A stretch of DNA of 64,000 bases from Maribacter halichondriae (GTDB lineage Bacteria; Bacteroidota; Bacteroidia; Flavobacteriales; Flavobacteriaceae): positions 2,300,529 through 2,364,528 of the forward strand of contig NZ_CP107030.1 in assembly GCF_027474825.1 (NCBI RefSeq), given 5' to 3'. The number at the start of each line of letters is the position of its first letter. Positions within the stretch are counted from its first letter, which is position 1. Of this stretch, positions 1 through 9,227 are shown one piece after another. The notes beneath the pieces are model-generated. The model was not told where the DNA came from, made no database searches, and saw only the letters and a list, made by a program, of their open reading frames with translations. Made by a program: the position numbers and the translations under genes.

Positions 1-117
1 TGAGAAAAGAATACTACTTATGCTATATGATTTGTTACGCATCTATTTATGAACGATTTCTATATTTTTCAGATTTCTTTTGTTATTCTTTGCTGCCTTA
101 ATAACCCGATAACTACA

Positions 118-1656
118 TTAAGCCGTTTCGACCTTTTTATCCCCTTTGGTTATCTTATCCAACAAATATTCCGCACCCAAAATTTCCGAGCATGTAACTA
201 CCCCGCTAATAGTAACACCCAAAATACCATGCATGTTGAGACTTTGTCCTGTGAAATATAGGTTGTTGATTTTCGTCCTTGGCGAAATAAATGACTTCAA
301 GGGATTTTGATAATCCTTGACATAACCATACATCGACCCACGATTGCACCCAATATAATCGCGATACGACAATGGTGTCGAGGTATATATCGATTGAACA
401 CATTCCCTAATATCTGGAAATTTCTTTTCAAGTTCGTTCAGGAAAATTTCGGTCTTTTTAGCTTTGAACTCCGCATAGGTCTCGCCCCTGTCATTTTTAT
501 TGGCGACCGTGTTGAACGTATCGGCCCAAGGGGAAACCTCATCATAGCGCATATAGGCGATGGCGGTTAATTGTTCGCCCCATTCGTCCTGATTTTTGCG
601 TGCGCCCATGGAGACCATATAGCTCAAGGGCCAGTTTTCTTGGGTATAGTTATGACTATTCCAAACCGCATCAAGGTCTTTAGAATGGTAATAGTTGTGG
701 TTCAGGTATTTGAAAGATTTCGGTTTTAAAACGATATGGATGCTAAAGGCCGAAACGGTACTTTCCATTTCTTCGATACGGTGTGTAAATGATTTTCTGA
801 AATGATTCTCTCCGGTCAATTTTAAGGTCAGTTTCGGGTCGATATTCGAGATGAAAAGGTCTCCCTTGATTTCTTCCCCAGTTTTAGTGGTCACGGAAAC
901 TACTTTTTTATCCTCGATATTGATATGGACGACTTCTTGATGCTTAAAGGCATCGCAACTGTTTTCTTTTAACCTGCGGACAAGCAATTTGGTAATCTGG
1001 CTGCCGCCATCGGCACAGCGGTAAGCGCTTTCGATAAATGAATTGACCGAAAGGGCATGCACATAAAACGGCGTTTTTTCCGGCTCTCCGGCGTACAATA
1101 AATTGGAACCTGCCAGCACCGCGCGCAAGCGCTTATTTTTGGTCAAGGAATCTATATAGGATTTTGCACCAAGTTGGAACAAATCGGAATCTTGATGGTA
1201 CGGTTTGCCCGCTTCCAGATTGTACAGCGGAAATTTTTGGCAAACCTCCTGTAATTTGGCGCAGTAGGTGCGAATCGCTTCCGCTTCCGCCGGAAATATT
1301 TGCACCAATGTTTTTTCAAAATTCTCATACCCCTGCGCATGTGGATATTCGGTATCGTCATCATCAAATGTGATGATATCAAAACCGTCTTCATCCAGCT
1401 TTTTAAAATGGAGTCCGTCGAGGATATCTAAATAATCGAAATAGCGATAAAGGTTTTGACCCTCTGTAAGTCCGCCTAAGTAATGTACCCCAGTGTCGAA
1501 AATGGTTTTTTCGCGTACAAAAGTCTGAAGGTTGCCGCCGAACTGGTTGTTCTTTTCTAGCACACAGACCGATTTCCCCTCGCGCGCCAGAATATTGGCC
1601 GCGACCAGGCCGCCCATTCCGCTGCCTATGATTACGATATCGTAATGGGGTTTCAT
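118..1656 (-). CDS. CrtI-like FAD-dependent oxidoreductase of the flexirubin cluster
   Basis: A 512-residue protein of the phytoene desaturase / retinol saturase-like family. The N-terminus carries a Rossmann FAD-binding motif (IIGSGMGGLVAANIL, residues 9-23) followed by the acidic end of the second strand (VCVLEKNNQFGG). The C-terminal part has a second flavin-contact segment (LYFTGQSLNMHGILG). No signal peptide is visible. It is the last gene of the leftward pigment operon, and its start overlaps the preceding gene by four bases (ATGA). Similar oxidoreductases occur in flexirubin loci; by family it would oxidise or isomerise a polyene or a related lipid. The exact substrate is inference. 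Confidence 0.85.
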   Translation of the reverse strand: MKPHYDIVIIGSGMGGLVAANILAREGKSVCVLEKNNQFGGNLQTFVREKTIFDTGVHYLGGLTEGQNLYRYFDYLDILDGLHFKKLDEDGFDIITFDDDDTEYPHAQGYENFEKTLVQIFPAEAEAIRTYCAKLQEVCQKFPLYNLEAGKPYHQDSDLFQLGAKSYIDSLTKNKRLRAVLAGSNLLYAGEPEKTPFYVHALSVNSFIESAYRCADGGSQITKLLVRRLKENSCDAFKHQEVVHINIEDKKVVSVTTKTGEEIKGDLFISNIDPKLTLKLTGENHFRKSFTHRIEEMESTVSAFSIHIVLKPKSFKYLNHNYYHSKDLDAVWNSHNYTQENWPLSYMVSMGARKNQDEWGEQLTAIAYMRYDEVSPWADTFNTVANKNDRGETYAEFKAKKTEIFLNELEKKFPDIRECVQSIYTSTPLSYRDYIGCNRGSMYGYVKDYQNPLKSFISPRTKINNLYFTGQSLNMHGILGVTISGVVTCSEILGAEYLLDKITKGDKKVETA

Positions 1657-2102
1657 CTTTGCTCTTTTTTAAATTCTTTACTGGTGGCGATCAATGGCAA
1701 ACCAATTAAAATTAAGGCAACCAAATTAATAATAACAACATTGTGGATGGCGCCATAATACAAGGAGATTCCGGAATCGATTAAAAACCAAGACAATATT
1801 CCATACCACATGGCCTTATATGCCCAAAGTTCTTTCTTTTTAAAGGAATTTTCTGAAATCATGATCATTAAGATGTGAAAACCGACGATGGTTCCACCGA
1901 TAATCCCGAAAAGCCAATTTTTGAAATCCAGTACATCAGACTGAAATTCATTTGATTGAAAGAATACCTCTCTGGTATAATCGTTATGAATATCGAAGAA
2001 AATGGAATTTCCCGCAAATGCAACTAGAAGCCCAACCACAACGGTCAAGACATTGGCATAAGTCAACCATTTTTGCCAGAACATGAATTTCTTATCGTCC
2101 AC
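1653..2102 (-). CDS. Small integral membrane protein of the flexirubin cluster
   Basis: A protein of about 149 residues with four likely transmembrane helices: around residues 12-35, 57-80, 92-112 and 119-140. I do not recognise a named domain. The longest frame begins with GTG at 2102; the first ATG (2084) would remove six residues, and either start is possible. It lies between the MMPL-acyltransferase gene (4-base gap) and the CrtI-like oxidoreductase (4-base overlap), so it is co-transcribed with pigment genes. A role in anchoring or moving the pigment is inference from position only. Confidence 0.75.
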   Translation of the reverse strand: MDDKKFMFWQKWLTYANVLTVVVGLLVAFAGNSIFFDIHNDYTREVFFQSNEFQSDVLDFKNWLFGIIGGTIVGFHILMIMISENSFKKKELWAYKAMWYGILSWFLIDSGISLYYGAIHNVVIINLVALILIGLPLIATSKEFKKEQR

Positions 2103-2106
2103 AAGT

Positions 2107-4053
2107 TTATTGATTTGAAGTCAATACTACAAAGTCATTATTTTGATTGTCGATTTTGAAACCATAGGCTTCAAAACTTGACATATCGGATTTGTATCCA
2201 GATTTTAACAATATCAAGATACCGATTTCCGCCAACTTTTCCTTTTTGGGGGAGGCCACATCAAAACCTTTCAAATTAACGATCAACACATTTGCATGAA
2301 TCTCCAAAGCATCATCGGCTGAATCCATAACAGTAATCTTACTATAGTTATGTGTGAGATAATTGTTTTTAAGGATGGCCCTTGCTTCATCATCTTCCAA
2401 ATAGGAATAAATTTTCCGGTCGTGGGAATCTAAGGCCAATAACAAATCTAATTGCCCAAAATCCTCAGAAAGATGGATGATTGTATCCTTTGCGCCGATG
2501 ACTTCTAGGATGGTTTTATAGGGGTCTTGATTCGTTTTTAAATCCTTTTTGACCGCTTTATAGAAAGCATCGCCTTTATGTCGGTAATTTTCCAAAAGTA
2601 GTTTGTGCCAATAGGTTTTTCCTTCTATTTCGTTGCATAGCCGTCTGAATTCCGACCTAAAATAGTGGCCTATCTCTTTGGGCCGTTGGGCATAGTTTTT
2701 TGCAAAACGCGGATCATCAGGGGTAATTCTTGGTAAGATCTCAACGGTAATACTTCCATCGCGGATAATGAAACTGCCTTTGGGTGAAACTTCTGAAGAC
2801 CCATGGATCAAAACCGGCAAGATGTCAAGACCGAGTTGTTCCGCCAAGTAAAAGGCACCTTTGTGAAAGCGTCTTATTTTATTCGTTTCGGAACGTGATC
2901 CTTCGGGGAAGGCGATGATCGAAAAGCCCTGGGCCATTTTTTGGCGCAGATAGGACTCGCCGTTTTCAACACCTCCAGAAACAGGATAGGCTCCGTGCAA
3001 CCTCGCGGCATAGCCAATGGTCTTTGAATTGTATACATGATCCTTTACAAGATATATCAATTTCGGATGCAACATGCCCATCGCCAGAATATCCAAAAAC
3101 GAGGCATGGTTGGCAATCAGAATGGCCGGCTTTTCGAAGGTTTCGTTATTGGGATTCCTGATTTCCTTGGTTAAAAAGGGATTGGTGTACAACACCGACT
3201 TCATAAACTTCGAGGTTGCTTTATGCAGTCCGGGTTGTGGTTTAAGTCTCGCCTTCGGATTCAATTTCATCACTAACCAAGAATACACGGAAAGCACCAA
3301 TCCGCCTAAATCAAAATAGGCAAATGACAGAAGGGAATGCAACAAATACCTCGGAGTAATCGGTCTTTTGTTCGTGTCTCCGATAAAAAGCCGGAACAAC
3401 AAAGGCTGGAGCGTAAACGCCACGAACATCGCGCAGCCAATACCGATTAACGATACGATTGAAATTGTATATAAAACGGGATGTTTGGCAAAAACCAAAA
3501 CTCCAACACCTGCAATTGTGGTAATTACGGAGAGTATGATTGAGGTTTTATGCGTGACCAACATTTTTTCTCCGGTGCGATATTCGGTCAGCAATCCGTT
3601 GGTCGTAAAAATGCTGTAGTCCACCCCGAGGCCGAAAATAAAACTGCAGATGATGATGTTGAAGATGTTGAATTCGATATGAACAAGGCCCATGATACCG
3701 ACCGTTAAAAACCAAGTCAAGAAAATGGGAATGCTGGTAATCAAGGTCAACGTAATACTTCGATAAAACAGGAACAGGATCAAAAGCACCACGATCAACG
3801 AGTAACCGAGCAAGCGGTTGAAATCATTTTTCAGACTTCCCAAAAAGGTCTCGTTGACGTTTTGGCGGTCGATGAAGAGGGTATTCGGAACATCCGCAAA
3901 TTGTTCGCGGATTTGGGCCGCGTTCGCATCATCAATTTTGACCAGCGAAGTAATCGTGGTACCGTTTTCATCCGTTACCACATAATCGTCCAAAGAGAAT
4001 GATTTTATTTCATCCAAATCGGATAGTTCCAAAGGCTTAAAATCGGCCTTCAA
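2107..4053 (-). CDS. C-terminal part of MMPL exporter fused to a PlsC-type acyltransferase (frameshifted from 4037-5797)
   Basis: This 648-residue frame holds the second half of an MMPL/RND-type exporter (transmembrane segments around residues 83-230). A lysophospholipid acyltransferase-like domain follows, with the HX4D block NHASFLD near residue 315 and the FPEGSRS block. A third, unrecognised domain of about 200 residues ends the protein. The frame begins at a TTG (4053) with no independent start signal. The protein continues 4037-5797 in another frame: restoring one A near 4117-4123 and one T near 4052-4055 gives a continuous protein of about 1230 residues. MMPL-acyltransferase fusions are known from flexirubin loci. 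The family suggests export of a lipid-like product and acyl transfer to it. Confidence 0.85.
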   Translation of the reverse strand: MKADFKPLELSDLDEIKSFSLDDYVVTDENGTTITSLVKIDDANAAQIREQFADVPNTLFIDRQNVNETFLGSLKNDFNRLLGYSLIVVLLILFLFYRSITLTLITSIPIFLTWFLTVGIMGLVHIEFNIFNIIICSFIFGLGVDYSIFTTNGLLTEYRTGEKMLVTHKTSIILSVITTIAGVGVLVFAKHPVLYTISIVSLIGIGCAMFVAFTLQPLLFRLFIGDTNKRPITPRYLLHSLLSFAYFDLGGLVLSVYSWLVMKLNPKARLKPQPGLHKATSKFMKSVLYTNPFLTKEIRNPNNETFEKPAILIANHASFLDILAMGMLHPKLIYLVKDHVYNSKTIGYAARLHGAYPVSGGVENGESYLRQKMAQGFSIIAFPEGSRSETNKIRRFHKGAFYLAEQLGLDILPVLIHGSSEVSPKGSFIIRDGSITVEILPRITPDDPRFAKNYAQRPKEIGHYFRSEFRRLCNEIEGKTYWHKLLLENYRHKGDAFYKAVKKDLKTNQDPYKTILEVIGAKDTIIHLSEDFGQLDLLLALDSHDRKIYSYLEDDEARAILKNNYLTHNYSKITVMDSADDALEIHANVLIVNLKGFDVASPKKEKLAEIGILILLKSGYKSDMSSFEAYGFKIDNQNNDFVVLTSNQ

Positions 4054-5791
4054 AAGGAATAGAACTGGGAAAAGGTATTCTCCTTAAACCCCAGTTCAGA
4101 ACCACTTTCGATAAGGTTTTTTTCAGGGAATCGATTCGATCGGGATTCCAAAATTGCTTCCAAGCTCCGATTTTCTGTTGTTGTGTCCGTTCGGATTTTG
4201 CCAAAGTTCCGATAGACCCAAAACTAACAATTTTGACTTCTTCTTTTAGTTGTTCCAGTTGCCGGTGTAGGCTGTCGCTGCGTTGCAAGACATCCTCCAA
4301 ATTTTCTCCATAGGTGGATAAATAGAGTGATTTTGAACCGATATCCGTCAGTTTTTCGAGGCGGTCGCGAGCATCGAGCAATGCCTGTGTCTCATAATTG
4401 AGTTTGGCGATATCCTGATTAAAGATCACTTTGCTATATGTAAAAATGCTGATGACAAAAAGGACGGAAAGTAAACCAATGGCCCATTTGCTTTTGTGCC
4501 ATTCAAAACTGGCCCAACGGTCAAGAATCATTCTTTTGTCCGTTGAAACTTTTTTACTCTTGTAAACTTGGGGAATAAAAAGCAGCGCAAAAACAGAAGC
4601 CCCTAGCACACTTACGGCCGCGAAAATACCTAAATCTTGTAACGCTTGCGAATCCAGAAACAACAAACAAAGAAACGCTGACGCCGTGGTCAGACTGCTC
4701 ATCAAAACCGCCGGAGCGACCTCTTTATAAAGATTTTTTATATCCTTGCCGTTGCGAATGTGCGTCAAGATATGCAATCCGTAATCCAAGGTTACGCCCA
4801 ATAAAATTGCACCGATGCCCAAAGAAATCGCTGAGATCTTTTCCCGTATCAGACAGAGAAAGGCGATGGCCAACAAACCTCCAAAAACGGTTGGGGCGAA
4901 GAGAATGAATGGGAGAGCCAGTTTTCTGTAGAATACGATAAGTAAGACGATGAGTAGGGTCATCGCGATGCTCACGGTAAACTGAATATCGCGTTTGATC
5001 TGGGTCGCATTGGAAACTGCGCTCAACGCCGCGCCAAAATATTCGCTCTGAGCTTTTGCCTCATATTTGGTGTTGAGGGTATCCTGAATACGATATAAAG
5101 CCTCTGAGAAAGGTAGGTTTTTGTTCGTTTCTCCCGAGCCGAAGGTGGGGGTAATAAAGAGGAGAATATTTTCTTCCTGTTCATTGAGAACAAATCCTTT
5201 TTTGAGTTTAAAACCTTCCCCAAAACCCAGTTGTTGCAATTTTTTTAGAGCGATAAAGGATAGTCCTAATGGGTCTTTTACGATATTTTTTTTGGCGACG
5301 ATTCCCGTCGGAGAGACCAGCGTCCTATAATTTTCAGCGGTTATTTTGGCAATACTGTCCCTGAAAAGTTTGCGTTGAATGGCCTCATAATCCGAAGCGT
5401 CCAGAAACAGCGGCAGGTTTTTATAAACAAGGTCTAAGGTTTTGGGTAAATCTTCGTCATCGATTTTTCCTTGAATGTTCTTTATGAATTCTCCTTGGCT
5501 CGCTTCAACGCTATCCAAAAATTCCATCGCATATTTTGTTAGGTCATCAACGGAACCTGTGTCCCCTTTTCGGATATTTACCACGATCTTATCCGTAAAG
5601 GCAATGGATTTTAATACTTTTTGTATTCGTTGTGTCTCTTCGTTGGCGGGAATCAAGGAAGAAATATCGTCGTCGAACTGGATTTGGCGCGATATTCCAA
5701 GTAGACCGGCAAGTAAAAGTAGCAGGGCCAGAAGTGCCAACCATTTTTTCGAGGCGATGGCCGTGTAGGCTCGAAAGAAAAAGCTACCCAT
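4037..5791 (-). CDS. N-terminal part of MMPL family exporter of the flexirubin cluster (frameshifted)
   Basis: About 584 residues. A single transmembrane segment near residues 13-35 is followed by a large periplasmic domain, a bundle of helices (about residues 270-410) and a second periplasmic loop starting after a helix near residue 430. This is the first repeat plus the second loop of an MMPL/RND permease. The last 20 or so residues are a frameshift artefact: in the neighbouring frame the DNA encodes ESGSELGFKENTFSQFYSF, which runs on into the 2107-4053 frame. The ATG at 5791 is preferred over an upstream TTG (5797); it overlaps the glycosyltransferase stop by eight bases. MMPL proteins move lipids or lipid-linked products, so pigment export is the likely role. 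Confidence 0.85.
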   Translation of the reverse strand: MGSFFFRAYTAIASKKWLALLALLLLLAGLLGISRQIQFDDDISSLIPANEETQRIQKVLKSIAFTDKIVVNIRKGDTGSVDDLTKYAMEFLDSVEASQGEFIKNIQGKIDDEDLPKTLDLVYKNLPLFLDASDYEAIQRKLFRDSIAKITAENYRTLVSPTGIVAKKNIVKDPLGLSFIALKKLQQLGFGEGFKLKKGFVLNEQEENILLFITPTFGSGETNKNLPFSEALYRIQDTLNTKYEAKAQSEYFGAALSAVSNATQIKRDIQFTVSIAMTLLIVLLIVFYRKLALPFILFAPTVFGGLLAIAFLCLIREKISAISLGIGAILLGVTLDYGLHILTHIRNGKDIKNLYKEVAPAVLMSSLTTASAFLCLLFLDSQALQDLGIFAAVSVLGASVFALLFIPQVYKSKKVSTDKRMILDRWASFEWHKSKWAIGLLSVLFVISIFTYSKVIFNQDIAKLNYETQALLDARDRLEKLTDIGSKSLYLSTYGENLEDVLQRSDSLHRQLEQLKEEVKIVSFGSIGTLAKSERTQQQKIGAWKQFWNPDRIDSLKKTLSKVVLNWGLRRIPFPSSIPFEGRF

Positions 5792-6983
5792 TTTCAACGG
5801 CTATTTTTCGTTTGGCCATTTGGATCAGGTATATGTAACCGATGCATCCTGAAATGATGGAAACCGCACTTGCCAAAACAAGAGATCCGATGAAGTAGGT
5901 TTTTAGACTTTTTAGAGCCACGGCGACAGTCAGTTCGTCAAAGGAAATAGCTAGCTTTTCTCCGGTAATCCAGATGCCGACCTGAAGACCAAAAAAGAGG
6001 ATAAATGGGATAAAAGGGGGCAGGCTGATGTTCGAGAACGCAAAGGTAATCGCTTTGTTCAGCTTGAACAATACCACGAGGCCGAACACCAACAAGGTAT
6101 GCAATCCCCAAAACGGACTCAGCCCTATGAAGACACCCAGGGTAATGGAAAGTGCTTTTTTCTTGGGAGAATCATTGCTTCCCAAAACGTCTTCCATGAA
6201 GAATTTTTTTATTCCTTTTTTCTTGACCCTTCGAAAGAAATCTCGCGGTTTGATGTAGAAGACCGTAGCGATGACGAACAGGGTGTTCAACACGCTGATA
6301 CGTGCAAAATCGGGTACCTTTCGAAAATGGGAAACCCTTTCCGGATCTTCATACGAAATCTTAACCGGAACGTTTTTGACCAAAGTTCCGTTCCAAGCGG
6401 CCTTGACGATAACCTCGATTTCGAACTCGAATTTTGGGGTGTACAGGTTCAGCTTTTCGATTTCTTTTAACGGATATAAACGAAACCCGCATTGGGTATC
6501 TTGTAACCAAGTGCCTGTCTCGAACCAAAACCAAAAGTTGGAGAAGCGGTTTCCGAAACTACTAGAACCGGGAACGTCGGACTGCCGCATGTTCCGCGAG
6601 CCGATATAGAGTACGTTTTTGGTTTCCTCTTTCTGCAATGCTTCCAGAAATACTGAAATGTCCTCGGGAAAATGCTGCCCGTCGGAGTCGATGGTAATCA
6701 CAAAATCATAACCGAGCTTCAGGGCTTCCTTGAACCCGATTTTTAGGGCATTGCCTTTTCCCTTGTTTTTGGGAAGATGAATTTGATGGACTTGGGGATA
6801 GTCTTTTAAAATTTCGGTAGTGCCGTCCGTTGATCCGTCGTTGACGACGATGCTATTTTGAGTCTGTCGTAAAATGCCATCCAGCACCCGCCCCAAAGTC
6901 CCCGCATTATTATAGGTCGGAACCAGCACACAGCATTTGAGCTGTTGCATGGTTTCTTGGAGTTGTGGGGTAGGGGTCGGCAC
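5784..6983 (-). CDS. Family 2 glycosyltransferase with C-terminal DUF2062 membrane domain
   Basis: A 399-residue two-part protein. Residues about 15-240 form a GT-A glycosyltransferase of the dolichyl-phosphate mannose synthase type: the nucleotide-sugar start (VLVPTYNN), VVNDGSTDG near 46-54 and the metal-binding DSDGQH near 99-104. Residues about 270-390 are a DUF2062 domain with several membrane helices (motif GLSPFWGLHTLL). The same fusion recurs in flexirubin loci. It sits directly upstream of the MMPL gene in the operon with an eight-base overlap. A role in modifying or handling the pigment at the inner membrane is inferred. An internal ATG at residue 12 is a possible alternative start. 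Confidence 0.85.
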   Translation of the reverse strand: MPTPTPQLQETMQQLKCCVLVPTYNNAGTLGRVLDGILRQTQNSIVVNDGSTDGTTEILKDYPQVHQIHLPKNKGKGNALKIGFKEALKLGYDFVITIDSDGQHFPEDISVFLEALQKEETKNVLYIGSRNMRQSDVPGSSSFGNRFSNFWFWFETGTWLQDTQCGFRLYPLKEIEKLNLYTPKFEFEIEVIVKAAWNGTLVKNVPVKISYEDPERVSHFRKVPDFARISVLNTLFVIATVFYIKPRDFFRRVKKKGIKKFFMEDVLGSNDSPKKKALSITLGVFIGLSPFWGLHTLLVFGLVVLFKLNKAITFAFSNISLPPFIPFILFFGLQVGIWITGEKLAISFDELTVAVALKSLKTYFIGSLVLASAVSIISGCIGYIYLIQMAKRKIAVENG

Positions 6984-7026
6984 TTCTTAGTTCGTTTGAA
7001 GCGTACTGTCGGAAGGAACAGGTGTG

Positions 7027-7114
7027 TCACATTGAGCCTTTCGACTGTGCTCAAGACCGGCTAAAGTCGAAATGGTTTGGTATATGAAAGGTCTTCGACT
7101 ACGCTCAGACTGAC
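7027..7114. repeat. Dispersed repeat of the cattgagcc...cgactacgctcagac type
   Basis: The 186-base gap 6984-7169 contains no gene. It includes a segment with the typical wording of a small dispersed repeat of flavobacteria: 'cattgagcctttcgac', 'aagtcgaaatgg' and 'cttcgactacgctcagac', with internal complementary parts able to fold. Degenerate versions of the same wording occur inside metG at about 55961-55990 and 56118-56150. It interrupts the otherwise tightly packed pigment operon between the DUF-type secreted protein and the glycosyltransferase gene. Confidence 0.6.
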
Positions 7115-7169
7115 AATTCCGGTCTTCGGCACATACGCTATTGATTTACAAAGATAACGATTGCAAACC

Positions 7170-7658
7170 CTAAAACAATTGCTTTTCGGCATCTGAAAAG
7201 GCATCGGATTGTAGCGAATATCCCTTAACAAATTCCTTGGCACCGGTATCGGTCATGGAAGCGTAGTTATCTAAAATGAATTGTTTGTCCTCTACAATGT
7301 TCTTTTTGTAACCCACGATTTTCGGGGCATTTTCCTGAACGCTTAAACGGATACATCGGATTTCAACGCTTTCGGGAACTGTTTCGACGGCAAATTCCAA
7401 AAGTTCCCTACCGTCTTTGAAAAAGGTTTTTTTGTCCTTGATGCCTTCCGCATATTTTGACATCATCGTGGTTATGGCTCCTTTGTAGGCCACTAACACC
7501 GTTTCGTCATTTTTGCTTACGGAAATTAGGTTGTCGTGAAGTTTTTTGGTCATTTCCTCGCTATTCGAGGCTTCTCGATAATCTGTCCTCACTTTCGAAA
7601 GTTCGGGGGCTAAGCTCCAGAACACAGCAAAAAGCAGTAATGAGATCAAGGTTTTCAT
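7170..7658 (-). CDS. Secreted protein of unknown function in the flexirubin cluster
   Basis: A 162-residue protein with an N-terminal hydrophobic stretch (MKTLISLLLFAVFWSLA) that looks like a signal peptide. The rest is mostly helical and charged, with no motif I recognise. The start follows the dehydratase-like gene stop with no gap (7658/7659). Its place in the operon suggests an accessory periplasmic role in pigment assembly, but nothing in the sequence defines a reaction. Confidence 0.7.
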   Translation of the reverse strand: MKTLISLLLFAVFWSLAPELSKVRTDYREASNSEEMTKKLHDNLISVSKNDETVLVAYKGAITTMMSKYAEGIKDKKTFFKDGRELLEFAVETVPESVEIRCIRLSVQENAPKIVGYKKNIVEDKQFILDNYASMTDTGAKEFVKGYSLQSDAFSDAEKQLF

Positions 7659-8027
7659 TTAGCTCATTTGTTTAAAACTTGCGTTCAACTTTAGTGCCAA
7701 GGTTTCATCAAAACTTACGGTGTTCTTCACTTTTATTTGGTTTTCGACTTCCGAAAAGTCCAATTTAAATTGAAGCGTTTCGTTATTTTCAGGATTGATG
7801 ATGGCCATAAACTTGACATTGGAGACCACGGATAGAAATAGCTCTTTCTCAAAAGCTTTCTCCGTAAGTTCCTTGATAATCTGAATAGTACAGACACCGG
7901 GCAAAATAGGATTTCCGGGGAAGTGACCTTTGAACACCTCGTGATCTTTGTTTAGTTTTACGGATGCATGAACGCTGCTATCCTCTTGATTAAAATCGAT
8001 TATGGAATACAGTCCTTCTATGAGCAT
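7659..8027 (-). CDS. FabZ/ApeI-like 3-hydroxyacyl-ACP dehydratase
   Basis: A hotdog-fold protein of about 122 residues. It carries the FabZ/FabA-type active-site block GHFPGNPILPGV near residues 34-45, with the conserved His. The ATG at 8027 is chosen because it follows the preceding gene's stop (8032) by only a few bases; longer frames begin inside that gene. In aryl polyene and flexirubin pathways such dehydratases remove water from the 3-hydroxyacyl-ACP during polyene elongation. It is one of three hotdog proteins in the cluster and the one with the clearest catalytic motif. Confidence 0.85.
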   Translation of the reverse strand: MLIEGLYSIIDFNQEDSSVHASVKLNKDHEVFKGHFPGNPILPGVCTIQIIKELTEKAFEKELFLSVVSNVKFMAIINPENNETLQFKLDFSEVENQIKVKNTVSFDETLALKLNASFKQMS

Positions 8028-8031
8028 TTTG

Positions 8032-8622
8032 TCAAAGTTTGAATTTATAGGCGGCCCCAATCTGAAAAACGCCATTTAGGTTGCTACCCGCTTCTTCATA
8101 TAAATCGTCGGCACCGAAGAAATCAACGCTAATAGTGCCTTGTTTGTAGCGGGCCTCCAAGCTCAGTCCGAAATCGAATTCGTAGCCGATGCCTCCCATA
8201 GCGGCGATATCGATAGGTGATATTTCTCCGTCGATATTCCCGTTTGTAAAACTGACGAAATTATTTTCTAGATTAATATCAAGACAGGCACCGATCATAA
8301 AATGGAACCCACCGTTTTTGCTCACATAGAATTTGTTCGGAACGCCAATAGAGAGATAATTGATTTTTATATCTCCGTACTCAGTCGAATTCGAAGCACC
8401 ACCCTGATTGGAATAAAGTAATTCGGGCTGCAACGCATAATAATCGCCAAAAGGAATTTTCACGAACGCACCTATGTAGAGCCCCGTTTTATTGTCGAGC
8501 CTTGTTTTGCTGATATTCGAGCTGTTAAGACCCATTTTGATGCCGGGCCTGGCTTGGGCCATCGCAATGGGTGAGAACGAAAGAAATAGTGCTAAAAATG
8601 CCACGATCGACCTTTTCATCAA
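8032..8622 (-). CDS. PorT-like outer membrane beta-barrel protein
   Basis: A 196-residue protein with a signal peptide ending near AMAQA (residue 24). Alternating beta strands follow, resembling the small outer membrane beta-barrel (PorT/OmpW-like) group, e.g. GLYIGAFVKIPFGDYYALQPELLYS and a C-terminal strand ending in FKL. Its start overlaps the stop of the upstream lipoprotein gene (ATGATG), so it belongs to the pigment operon. Flexirubins sit in the outer membrane, so a barrel protein is plausible there; a specific role is inference. Confidence 0.75.
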   Translation of the reverse strand: MMKRSIVAFLALFLSFSPIAMAQARPGIKMGLNSSNISKTRLDNKTGLYIGAFVKIPFGDYYALQPELLYSNQGGASNSTEYGDIKINYLSIGVPNKFYVSKNGGFHFMIGACLDINLENNFVSFTNGNIDGEISPIDIAAMGGIGYEFDFGLSLEARYKQGTISVDFFGADDLYEEAGSNLNGVFQIGAAYKFKL

Positions 8623-9227
8623 AGTGCTTTTAAATTGATTTTAAGCTTAACGTTATTGTGCAAAATCTCAATTGCTTCTGCAATGTTATCATTTATTCCC
8701 GAAAACAGAAAAGTTACCTTTTCTTTTCCATTGCCCGTTCGTACTATTTTTTGCAAGGTGCCGTCTTCAAAAGTATAATAATGTTTTTTGGATAGTAGAA
8801 CGGACTCGACCATCGTCTTTTCTTCATTAAAATAGGAATCCAAGCTTTTCGAATTTTTCCGGATTAAGACTAAAAAATCACGTTTTAACACATTTATGAG
8901 CAATTTTTTGTCCATTTCGGGCAAAATACGTTTGATTTTCAAACTTTCTCCTTTGAATTCAAAATCAAATATGGTGTTTCCCAATTCGGTCGTAAAAACG
9001 ATGCGATGGTGTTCACTGGCTATTTTTTTGACGATTAAAATACCCCCAAACGACTTATCAAAAGCATCTATTTTGGTTTTGTACACATAATCTTTATCAG
9101 TATCTGAAAAATAGGGATTCAGTACTGTTTTTGGAACGGTTTCCAAGGGAACAAAACCTTGTTTTTTAGGATAGGAAGCACACCCCGCCCACAAAAACAG
9201 GCAGAGGCTACTGAGCAAAATCCGCAT
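8619..9227 (-). CDS. Lipoprotein of unknown function in the flexirubin cluster
   Basis: About 202 residues. The ATG at 9227 gives a clean lipoprotein signal (MRILLSSLCLFLWAGCAS) with the lipobox Cys at residue 16; the longer frame starts inside the upstream LolA-like gene. The mature part is beta-rich and has no catalytic motif I can name. It lies immediately after the LolA-like gene (20-base overlap), which suggests joint work on moving the lipid-like pigment across the periplasm, possibly as a LolB-like acceptor. That pairing is inference from position and topology. Confidence 0.75.
   Translation of the reverse strand: MRILLSSLCLFLWAGCASYPKKQGFVPLETVPKTVLNPYFSDTDKDYVYKTKIDAFDKSFGGILIVKKIASEHHRIVFTTELGNTIFDFEFKGESLKIKRILPEMDKKLLINVLKRDFLVLIRKNSKSLDSYFNEEKTMVESVLLSKKHYYTFEDGTLQKIVRTGNGKEKVTFLFSGINDNIAEAIEILHNNVKLKINLKAL

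Noticed and set aside
49..261. 70-residue plus-strand frame at the left edge
   Set aside because: Mostly antisense to the oxidoreductase gene's 3' end and without a recognisable domain.
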